Assembly: GCF_046630445.1 (NCBI RefSeq)
Contig: NC_092337.1
Location: forward strand, 369,759,501 to 369,823,500
From: Rutidosis leptorrhynchoides
Lineage: Eukaryota; Streptophyta; Magnoliopsida; Asterales; Asteraceae
DNA: 64,000 nucleotides
Reading direction: 5' to 3'
Made by a program: the position numbers and the translations under genes. The notes under the pieces are model-generated. The model was not told the DNA's origin. It ran no database searches and saw only the letters and a program-made list of their open reading frames with translations. The first letter of the stretch is position 1. Each line of letters begins with the position of its first letter. Positions 41,996-52,358 of the stretch are shown one piece after another.

Positions 41996-44188
41996 CGTTC
42001 ATTTTGATTATAAACGTTCCATATTAATTGATTTCGTCGCGAGGTTTTGACCTCTATATGAGATTTTTTCAAAGACTGCATTCATTTTTAAAATAACCAT
42101 AATCTTTATTTTATCTATAAAGGTTTAAAAAGCATTACGTAGATTATCAAATAATGATAATCTAAAATATACCGTTTACACACGACCATTACATAATGGT
42201 TTACAATAAGAATATATTACATCAAAAATAAGTTTCTTGAATGCAATTTTTACATAATATCATACAAGCATGGACTCCAAATCTTGTCCTTATTTTAGTA
42301 TGCAACAGCGGAAGCTCTTAATAATCACCTGAGAATAAACATGCTTAAAACGTCAACAAAAATGTTGGTGAGTTATAGGTTTAACATATATATTATCAAA
42401 TCATAATAAAAGACCACAAGATTTCATATTTCAATATACATCCCATACATAGAGATAAAATTCATTCATATGGTGAATACCTGGTAACCGACATTAACAA
42501 GATGCATATAAGAATATCCCCTATCGTTCCGGGAAATCCTTCGGATATGATAAAAACGAATTCGAAGTACTAAAGCATCCGGTACTTTGGATGGGGTTCG
42601 TTAGGCCCAATAGATCTATCTTTAGGATTCGCATCAATTAGTAGATCGGTTTACTAATTCTTAGGTTACCAAGCAAAAGGGGCATATTCGGCTTCGATCA
42701 TTCACCCATATAATGTAGTTTCAATTACTTGTGTCTATTTCGTAAAACATTTATAAAACTGCATGTATTCTCATCCCAAAATATTAGAATTTAAAAGTGG
42801 GACTATAACTCACTTTCACAGATTTTTACTTCGCCGAGAAGTAAGACTTGGCCACTGGTCGATTCACGAACCTATAATAAATATGTACATATATATCAAA
42901 GTATGTTCAAAATATATTTACAACACTTTTAATACATTTTGATGTTTTAAGTTTATTAAGTCAGCTGTCCTCGTTAGTAACCTACAACTAGTTGTCCAAA
43001 GTTAGATGTACAGAAAAAAATTGATATATATTATCTTGAATCAATCCACGACCCAGTGTATACACATCTCAGGCTAGATCACAACTCAAAGTATATATAT
43101 TTTTGGAATCAACCTCAACCCTGTATAGCTAACTCCCACATTACTGCATATAGAGTGTCTATGGTTGTTCCAAATAATATATACACATGGGTCGATATGA
43201 TATGTCAAAACATTTGCATACGTATCTATGGTATCCCAAGATTACATAATATATTAGAATACATGTATAATACAATATAAGTTAGCTAAGATATGATTAA
43301 TATAGATTTGTTACCAATTTTCACGTAGCTACAACAAGAAAAAATATCCAATCTTGTTTTACCCATAACTTATTCGTTTTAAATCCGTTTTGAGTGAATC
43401 AAATTGCTATGGTTTCACATTGAACTCTATTTTATGAATCTAGACAGAAAAAGTATAGGTTTATAGTCGGAAATATAAGTTACAAGTCATTTTTATAAAG
43501 GTAGTCATTTCAGTCGAAAGAACGACGTCTAGATGACCATTTTGGAAAACATACTTCCACTTTGAGTTTAACCATAATTTTTGGATATAGTTTCATGTTC
43601 ATAAGAAAAATCATTTTCCCAGAATAACAACTTTTAAATCAAAGTTTATCATAGTTTTTCATTAACTAACCCAAAACAGCCCGCGGTGTTACTACGACGG
43701 CGTATATCCGGTTTTACGGTGTTTTTCATGTTTTCAGGTTTTAAATCATTAAGTTAGCATATCATATAGATATAGAACATGTGTTAAGTTGATTTTAAAA
43801 GTCAAGTTAGAAGGATTAACTTTTGTTTACGAACAAGTTTAGAATTAACTAAACTATGTTCTAGTGATTACATGTTCAAATCTTCAAATAAGATAGTTTT
43901 ATATGTATGAATCGAATGATGTTATGAACATCATTACTACCTCAAGTTTAGTATATAAACCTACTGGAAGTGACAAGAAATGATCTAGCTTCAAAGGATC
44001 TTGGATGGCTTGAAAGTTCTTGAAGTAGAATCATGACACGAAAACAAGTTCAAGTAAGATTTCCATTCGAAATAAGATTGTTATAGTTATAGAAATTGAA
44101 TCAAAGTTTTAATATGAGTATTACCTTGTATTAGAAAGATATCTTACTGTAAATAAGAAAGATTTCTTGAGGTTGAATGATCACTCTA
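41996..44188 (-). repeat. 5' LTR of element B, part before the Athila-type insertion
   Basis: Starts TGAAATGTCCC. Identity with 31949-34150 stops abruptly after TGATCACTCTA, where the Athila-type LTR begins. About 1.17 kb of this LTR is missing from the window. Confidence 0.9.
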
Positions 44189-45468
44189 TGATGTGCGTAG
44201 AGGTGTATATGAAATAGCTTAAATTTACTAGGAAAAACTATTAAATATGATACAATTTTACACAAGATATTTATTTATTTACAGAATGGATATAACTAAA
44301 CCTTGCTACAACACTTATAGGCAGTGTACCTAATCGTACAGTAGTGTAGTTTTTAGTAAGTCTGGTTCGTTCCACAGGGAATCTTTTAAACAAAGCTTAA
44401 CGCTATATTAGTCTTAATTTATAAAAATACAAATATATATAAGTAATATTATTATTATAAAGGGGGGTTTTTACCGTTTAATGACCGGTTTGTAGATTTT
44501 AAAAACTTTAGTCGCAGTTAAAACCTAATGTAAAATATTAAATAAATAAAAGACTTAGCGTAAAATAAATAACGATAATGAAATTGCGATAAATAAAAGT
44601 GCGATAAAATAAAATTACGATAATTAAAGAGTACGGAAATTAAAAGTGCAATTAAATATGATGATAATAAATAAAAGTGCGATAATTAGAAGTGCAATTA
44701 AATATGAAAATAAAGGAATTATGCTTATTTAAACTTCCGTAATCATGATGTTTGACGTGTTGATTTTAGTTTATTGCCCATGGGTTAATTGTCCTTTGTC
44801 CTGGATTATTTAATATGTCCGTCTGGTTTTTGTCCATAACAGTCCATTAGTCATAAATATAAAGTGCGAGTATCCTCTTCAAATTATCCTTATACCCGAA
44901 GTCAAATATTCCAACTAATTGGGGATTTAAACTGTAACAAGGTTTTAATACTTTGTTATCAATTATGCCAAGTGTCCTTGTACATAATTTCACCCCTGTT
45001 TTAATAATTCTAGTGACTATTAATCCATTCTCGTGTCCGGTTAAATGAACGATTATTCGTACATATAAATACCCTGCCCATCGTGTCCGATCGAGTGTAT
45101 ATGGTTATTTATAGGGATGTCCAATTGTAAATCTTTATATTAAAATTAACAAACTATCATTTAGTTAAACAAATATAAAGCCCATTAATAGCCCATAGTC
45201 TAATTTCCACAAGTGTCGTTCTTTTGTCCAAACCTCAATTATGGTACAAAGCCCAATTACCCAATTTTAGTAATTAGCCCAACATCATGATTACTTCGTT
45301 TTAAATAAGCATAATAATAATTTAGCTACGAGACATTAATGTAAAAAGGTTGAACATAACTTACAATGATTAAAAATAGCGTAGCGTTACACGGACAGAA
45401 TTTCGACTTACACCCTTACAATATTCGCTAACATACCCTTATTATTAGGATTTAAAATTAAAATTAAA

Positions 45469-45572
<104 letters not shown>

Positions 45573-45658
45573 GTTGAGAGAGTTGGATGGATGGATATAT
45601 ATATTTTTACACTGAACCAAACACGCGAATTTATAGGGCTGTGGCCAGATACGGTTGG

Positions 45659-45706
45659 CCATGCGATCGCATGGGAATTACTCTTCAAGGCCATGTGATC
45701 GCATGG
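45659..45706. repeat. Pair of CATGCGATCGCATG palindromes in the LTR
   Basis: CCATGCGATCGCATGG at 45659-45674 and CCATGTGATCGCATGG at 45691-45706 (one base off), 16 bp apart. The same motif recurs as a pair at 50633-50680. Confidence 0.9.
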
Positions 45707-46173
45707 CCTCTATTTCCAGCTCACATGAGCTTGTTTTCTTATGCCGACGGTTTTTAAATATAATATAATATATATATTAATTTTAAGAATTAATTATATA
45801 TTATATTATATTCATGTGCATAGTTGACTTGTAATTTTTAGTCCGTTACGTCGAGCGTTGAGAGTTGACTCTGGTCTCGGTTCCGGATTTTCGAACGTCC
45901 TTGCGTATAATTTAATATCTTGTACTTTGCGTTTCGCGTCTTGTACTCTTGTAATTTTGAGACGTGTCTCATCAATAATTGGAACCTCTTTGATTGTACT
46001 TTGTACTTTTGAGCTTTTTGGTCGTTTGCGTCTTCAATTCGTCGAATCTGTCTTTTGTCTTCACCTTTTAATATTTAAACGAATATTCCTTGTAAATAGG
46101 ACAACTGCAACTAAAGGTTTGTCTTTCTTGAGGGATAATGCTATGAAATATATGTTCGTTTTTAGCATTATCA

Positions 46174-48294
46174 AATATTCCCACACTTGAGCGTTGCTTG
46201 TCCTCAAGCAATATAGTCTTGAAATATACTAGAATCACTTCTTTATTTTTCACACTTTGTACATCAGTGATTTCTTTACGGCGGTATAAACAATGGTAGT
46301 AACGATGTGGTTTATAGTCCCACATGACTATAAAATTTAGATCCTTAAGGAAATTGGATCTTTATGAAAACATTTGATCTTTTGAACATTAAATCTAGCT
46401 TTTACCCTAGATAAGTTTTCCGGAATAACCCTTCTCCGGTGTTTGCAAAATGTTTTGGTGGGTTTCAGATTTGAAAATTTTAGCTCAAAAACTTGCGATT
46501 TTGTGTCACCCACTTGCTAACCTTATATTGGAAAAGCAACATGTCCAGTATACTTGCTCTGTATATTACCTTTCGATAAACTACCGTCCGGTTGTAAAGG
46601 AAAGCGTTGAACAAGCAACTGTTAAGGCAATGTCCCCTGACATGCTTTTAATTATGGTCTTATAACGTGACGGCTGCAATTACTATCCTTTGTAGGAGCA
46701 ATAGTAAAGCTCACCCTTATAATTTTCCGGTCTGGCACAAGGTCCGTCTTTGACCATGCTATGCAACCACCGTTCTTACGGTTGACACCCGATTTGGTTC
46801 AGGTGACCTAATGAATTCCAGGTGAATTCCTAGGATTTTACGTTCAATGGTAATGAACGCATTGAAAATGGGTTTTTAGAAAACAAATCAGTTTGTAATT
46901 TTGATCAAAATATTTTCTCGTTCAAGCTCGAGTTTAGATATCATCGAATTCCATGAGTTTGTAATTCTCAATCTTTAAGGTCAATCTCTAGGATTGAGTA
47001 ATATCAGGCTTAAAAGCTGATTTTTGATCTTTTAAGGAGATTATCCTTTCTGGGGGTCTGATTCATTAGTCTTATCCAGCTAATTTACACGGCGTCCTTC
47101 CCATTTTACAAGACACATCCTCTCATGGTTAGGATAAGTCTGACCACTTGGCGACCCTGTTTGATGCTGAGGTCCGTGGATTTCCTGCTGATTTTAGTGA
47201 TGACTTTTCTAGATTTTTCGTCAACCTACAGCTGGTCTGGACGACAACTTCATGACCTAAATCAAGAAGCGCGTTTCTTTTTCGGAAGACTTTACTTTCT
47301 TTTAATGATGGAATTGATTCATCGTGTAGATCCATCTTTCTTACAGTAAATCGGGTAAAACTTTTTATTTTAGTCCAAAGCAAAAGTATCTTCAGTTATT
47401 TGTACAAAAATATGTGACATATGTTTAAAATAACTTGGTAAATTTTCCCACACTTGGCTTTTATTTTCTTTTATTTGCCTTTTTATTGTCCTCTATTCCA
47501 TTTTAAATGAATTCTAACATTTTGGTTTGTTTCTCAATTTATGTTCTTTCCGAGGTAACAATAATTTCGGTGTTAACACCTAGTTTTATCGTTCATAAAT
47601 ATGTATAAACGTGATTTTGAATTTATTTAATTGAAAATTTTGAAAATTTTTACTAGAATTGGGTAGTCAGTATATAAGACTATGGCTGTTCTTTATTATC
47701 AGAGAGCACTAGATTTTAATACAACTACTGCGTTACTAGTATTTTTAATGGTAACCAAGTGTTTAAATAAAAAAATTTTTTTAAAATTTGAAAGAATTTA
47801 ACCCCTTCCCACACTTAAGATCTTGCAATGCCCTCATTTGCAAGAAATCAGTAACAATTTAAATTATTGAGGGAGATTAGCGTAGAAAACTAATTAAATT
47901 TTACCAAAGTTTCCAAACAAATTGGCGTTTGTTTGATGAATGATAAATGGTGCACATCATTTGTTCATTCCGTCTTGTTGTTTCATCACATTTGTTTTTC
48001 GTTTTGTCGTCAAAATTACTAGCTTTTGCTGAACTTAATGCCAGTCTTTGAAAATGCGCTGTTTTACCCTGTTTTGTACAATCTATAATATACATACAAT
48101 ACAAATATAAAAATGCATGGCAATTTGAAATGGGACTTAATATCCCACTTTCAAATCCTAAATGTGAAATATTAGTACACAATAATAATAAAAATGATAA
48201 AAATTACATAAATATATCCAATAACATAAGTCTAAACATGAATAAGTAAAAAGATAAAAACATAAAAATCATAAAAATAACCAATGGAACCAAA
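46174..48294 (-). other. Athila-type 3' region, non-coding
   Basis: No open frame of note. Polypurine-like AAGTGTGGG motifs (minus strand) occur near 46181, 47449 and 47812. Confidence 0.6.
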
Positions 48295-49830
48295 TCAGTC
48301 TGGATAGGGGTTCCAGTTCATCTCGTCAGGTGGGTTCCATTGTTGGTTATAGGTGTTCTGATAGGCCTGGTTATAGTCATACCGGTTAAAGGGTGGTCGG
48401 ATGTCGGGGCTGTGTGGCGAAAAATGAGCAGGTCGAGTAGGCACGTAATTATTTGGTACCTGATATGATAGCTGGCTCATGATTTGGTGCTGATGAACTA
48501 ACCAGCTATCGTGTTGGCGTCGCCTATAATCCTCGTATACTCGCTCGGAGTTCCACTGCTCGTACATACTATGTCTGGCCGCGCTCGTCATTGATTCCTC
48601 ATCTATACGAACGTGGATGTCAAGAATAGCATCTCGAATGACATCCCTAATGTCTTCCGCTTCCTCCATTTCTTCGTCTGAACCCCTTTCTACCTGTGGA
48701 TGATTACCTTCATAGGGTAATGCCTGGTTGCGTCTACTCTTCAATACCTTAGCACCCACATAAACCCGCAATCCTATGGTCTTATCCTGTTCTCTACAAA
48801 GCTGTAATTGACCCCCTTGGTTCCTATCAACACCTAAATACTCTCCAATGAGAGTAACAAAAATACCTCCTCCTATTATACTCCCGTCCTGCATTCCTTC
48901 TACCATTTTAGATAAATAAAAACCAACACAGTAAGGGATATTAACAAAGCTTCTCGGGTCTCGAATACACTTCAGGTAAAATAAATCATGTAAGGTCATT
49001 TTCTCCTTATTGTGACCTCTCTGTGTAATCGAGTTAGCCAAAAATCTATGAATTACACGAAGCTCGGCTTTGTTAATATGTAAGTAGGAGTGTTTTCCTC
49101 CCAGTGTAAAAACATTATAGTTTGACATACGCCTCCAAACGGCGTTCGCGTCAAAGTTCCTATCTACCCTTTCACCACGATAAATCAAACTCATACAATC
49201 GGGTAGTAACAATTCAATAGGAGTGTAAATCTGTAATGCCCTGGCCATGTCCATCATGGACATTCTGTACACCCTACCGCCAAGGATAAATCTAAGAAAA
49301 CTTCTATCATCTAACCTATCTACATCTACATTTAACGCTATAGTACTCATCAACTCAACACACCATTCCTTATATACAGGTCTACGAATGGTGAAAAGAC
49401 GTTCCCAATCTGTAAAAGAAGAACTGCCATACCTTTGAATCATTTGCTGTCTAACACGGTCAGCTAGATGGACCATTTCCAAAGGATTCCAATCAATTAC
49501 CCTCGGCACCTCTACCTCTTTTGTTACTAATTTGAATTTATTACTTTGATATGATGGGTAATCTCTCCATCGTCTATCGAATCTCAAATTAGGATGCAAT
49601 GTGTGTTCTGGAATTGTTGGGTATTCTACAGGTGGATGTGGCGGAAATACTGTGAATTCATTAGTTAACTGTAGCAGATCATAATAAGGTACGTGCTGAT
49701 CAGGCTGATGTTGTGGTTCCTGTTGTGGTTGTTCTTCAGGTTCATATTGCATTTCTGGTTCTGGTTCTGGAGCTGGAGCAGGTTGTCTAGATGATGATGA
49801 TCCTGAACCTCCAGTATCGACTTTCTGCAA
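48295..49830 (-). CDS. Athila ORF in the envelope position (ATHILA ORF-1-like)
   Basis: Open for 511 codons. Residues 1-45 are low complexity (Ser, Pro, Glu, Gln). Residues about 125-330 carry the pattern of the plant ATHILA ORF-1 family: RRPVYKEWCVELMSTI, FILGGRVYRMSMMDMARALQIY, then SYLHINKAELRVIHRFLANS and IPYCVGFYLSKMVEG. The end is Tyr/Asn/Pro-rich (QAYQNTYNQQWNPPDEMNW). It lies downstream of pol. No signal peptide, transmembrane span or other envelope hallmark is evident, so a membrane role is not supported. Function unknown. It looks uninterrupted. Confidence 0.75.
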   Translation of the reverse strand: MQKVDTGGSGSSSSRQPAPAPEPEPEMQYEPEEQPQQEPQHQPDQHVPYYDLLQLTNEFTVFPPHPPVEYPTIPEHTLHPNLRFDRRWRDYPSYQSNKFKLVTKEVEVPRVIDWNPLEMVHLADRVRQQMIQRYGSSSFTDWERLFTIRRPVYKEWCVELMSTIALNVDVDRLDDRSFLRFILGGRVYRMSMMDMARALQIYTPIELLLPDCMSLIYRGERVDRNFDANAVWRRMSNYNVFTLGGKHSYLHINKAELRVIHRFLANSITQRGHNKEKMTLHDLFYLKCIRDPRSFVNIPYCVGFYLSKMVEGMQDGSIIGGGIFVTLIGEYLGVDRNQGGQLQLCREQDKTIGLRVYVGAKVLKSRRNQALPYEGNHPQVERGSDEEMEEAEDIRDVIRDAILDIHVRIDEESMTSAARHSMYEQWNSERVYEDYRRRQHDSWLVHQHQIMSQLSYQVPNNYVPTRPAHFSPHSPDIRPPFNRYDYNQAYQNTYNQQWNPPDEMNWNPYPD

Positions 49831-51627
49831 AACACATTAAACACAAAATTTGTGCATCCAAATATGCATTAGTGTTAGCAAAATAACAACTTAAAACAAT
49901 CACAATAACATGTTAAATCAAAATTAAACTTATACACATTTTCACAATTTTTACAATTCTATACTTTTTCAAATAAGCACATATGAAAATGTAGACAAAG
50001 TTAATAAGCATTTAACTCAAATAACATGTCAAAATAGTCATTACTAACAATTAAACAAGTCTCAAATGGCAAATATATCAAATTAATCAAGTTCATGAAT
50101 TTTCGCCTAAAAAGTCCACTTTAATCTTTAAAAATCATGTTTAGGATCAATGTTTGGATCATTTAACTACCTAAACATGTTACACTACTCAATTTAGCAA
50201 TAATTTATGACAAAAATTGGCCATAACCTGTTTATATCAAAAAGCCCCAAATTGCTCAAGAACACAAATCCTAGATTTCTAAAATTTTTGAAGTTTTTGG
50301 CTTCAAATCATGTTAAATAGCATCAATCTAGGTTATACATGCATAAAATACTAACAATTTATCACTAATTACACTAGAAATTAACAAAATTGGATTAGGT
50401 AAAATATTGATAATTATCACAAAACTAGGAATTTATAGAGTTTAGGGGTGTAATTTTTACCTTTTTGCTGAAGAATGAGAATCTAGGCATGATTAGAGCA
50501 AGAAATTTGATGAATTACGGTGGAAAAGTGATGAAATTTGGTGAGATTTTGAGAGAGTTTCGTGTATGTGTGTGTGTTGTGGTGTGAGGCAGAACAGGCG
50601 ACTGCCTTATGATCCTGGCCAAATTTCCAGCTCCATGCGATCGCATGGAGTTGGAGTGCACTACCCATGCGATCGCATGGGGCTCCGGCTACAGTATTTT
50701 TGGCTTTTTTTTTTTTTAAACCTTATACTTTATAAAACTTATAATTAATTAAATTCTAAAAATTATGTTTTCCTTTAGGAGCGAGGGTGTTTCGGATCGT
50801 TGTCCTAGTCCGTCCCTCGATAAAATTTTAAAATTTCGTCAATTCAAAGCGCGGTTTTAAAAGTAAAGATTTTTGGGGTTTTTAAATGTTTTTGGCATAC
50901 TTTAGTTCAATAAGATTAAAAATAATGATAATAAAAGTTCTCGTCCCTCCCTTGGGTAAAGCAATTTCGGTTCAACGACCTAGTCTTCAACTCACGACGA
51001 ATTTTAAAAATCATATTTTTAACTTAGCGAAATAAAGTAAATTTTTATTTCTAAATTCACACCAAACTTAAATTTAAAATACATAAAATTAAAAATTCAT
51101 ATTAAAAATTCACACCAAACTTAAATTATATTTTTGTTTTTATACATACAAACTTATATTAAAAATATTAATTTTTCAAATATTTACAATTTTAAATATA
51201 TTGATTAAAAAGTTTACAATAGTATTTTAATACTTATATATTAAATTTAAAAACAAAGTAAAAATAAAATTAAAAATCTTTTTGGTCTTTTATCCCACTT
51301 TAATCAATCAAATATTATCAAAAATATACGCCCCTCTTTTCGGTAAAGTAATTTCGGTTACATAACCTAGTTTAACTCATGACGAATTTTTGAAATATTT
51401 TGGGTTGATTGATTAAAGATATTTATACCTTAAGAATAAACGTTAAATTTCGCAGTGATGTAATAAATTTTTTAATGATATCAATAATTTCGGTCACAAG
51501 ACCTAATTTTATCGAATACCAATTTAATACTTTATAGCGAACAAATTAGCGTTTATTATCAAAAGGTTAAAAATAAAAATAAAAATAAAAATGAAAACTG
51601 TACAAACTTACCTGTGAAATATATTTC
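49831..51627 (-). other. Non-coding part of the Athila-type element
   Basis: AT-rich and without long frames. Holds two CATGCGATCGCATG palindromes at 50633-50680 and a (TG)n-like tract near 50560-50585. TTTCGGT..CCTAGT motifs recur at 50960, 51345 and 51490. Confidence 0.55.
50631..50680. repeat. Pair of CATGCGATCGCATG palindromes, internal
   Basis: CTCCATGCGATCGCATGGAG at 50631-50650 is a perfect 20-bp palindrome. A second CCATGCGATCGCATGG is at 50665-50680. Confidence 0.9.
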
Positions 51628-52044
51628 TTAGTGATATGCTCTAGCCCACTCATAAGATAGTCGGACTAATTGGTTTTCCATGGCTACATAGGCGTAACCT
51701 CGAGCATTTATCGTTTTTTCTTCTAAACATATGAACGGTCCGTCTCTGCATAAAGTAACAAATTCGGTGTTTGAATAGGTTTGATTATTTGAACATTTAC
51801 CTTCGTGTGACCATTTTCCGCATTTGTGACATTTTTCAAGGTGTCGTGCTCTTCTTTTTGCTGCGGATTTTGATTTTCCTTTATCAAATTGTAACTTATT
51901 ATCTTCGCATCTGGATTCTTTTCTTACTCCGTCCAATTTTCCTCTTATTAATGATACCAATTCACTTGGAAGTGTGTCATTATTACGTTTAGTGATCAAA
52001 GCGTGTAGCATTAGACCATGGTTTAATTCACAGGAAGTCTTCAT
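51628..52044 (-). CDS. Small Athila-type ORF with a CCHC-like motif
   Basis: 138 codons beginning MKTSCELNHGLML. Middle part is Lys/Arg-rich (SAAKRRARHLEKC), followed by CHKCGKWSHEGKC, close to a zinc knuckle. It lies between the end of pol and the 511-codon ORF. It may be an accessory exon of the element; no firm family. Confidence 0.45.
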   Translation of the reverse strand: MKTSCELNHGLMLHALITKRNNDTLPSELVSLIRGKLDGVRKESRCEDNKLQFDKGKSKSAAKRRARHLEKCHKCGKWSHEGKCSNNQTYSNTEFVTLCRDGPFICLEEKTINARGYAYVAMENQLVRLSYEWARAYH

Positions 52045-52216
52045 TTTGAAAAACTTAAAAAAAATAAAAATTCAGAATGGGGAGAGAAGACTAGTTCTTT
52101 AGGGTCTGCTAGGGAAAGACCATTCGGGTTCCATTTTCGAGAACTACGCGAAAACAGAAAATCTAACTCTAACAGAAATACATATTATCCTTTAAAAGAC
52201 TTGATTCTCCCCACAC

Positions 52217-52358
52217 TTAGTTAGCTGTGGTGTCAAAATTGTGATTAACTTCGTTGTCAACTTCCATCGGACTATCTATGTAATGTTTAACTCTGTGACC
52301 ATTAACCTTAAATTCAATCCCATTTGAATTTATTAATTCTATTGTTCCGTACGGGAAA
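52217..52358 (-). pseudogene. End of Athila-type pol, left of the element C insertion
   Basis: Continuation of the integrase C-terminal region (GIEFKVNGHRVKHY) on the far side of element C. A polypurine-like AAGTGTGGGGAG (minus strand) follows its end at about 52208. Fossil, split by insertion. Confidence 0.7.

Noticed and set aside
48295-49830. Retroviral envelope gene
   Set aside because: Right position but no signal peptide, transmembrane span or cleavage site seen; it fits the ATHILA ORF-1 pattern instead.
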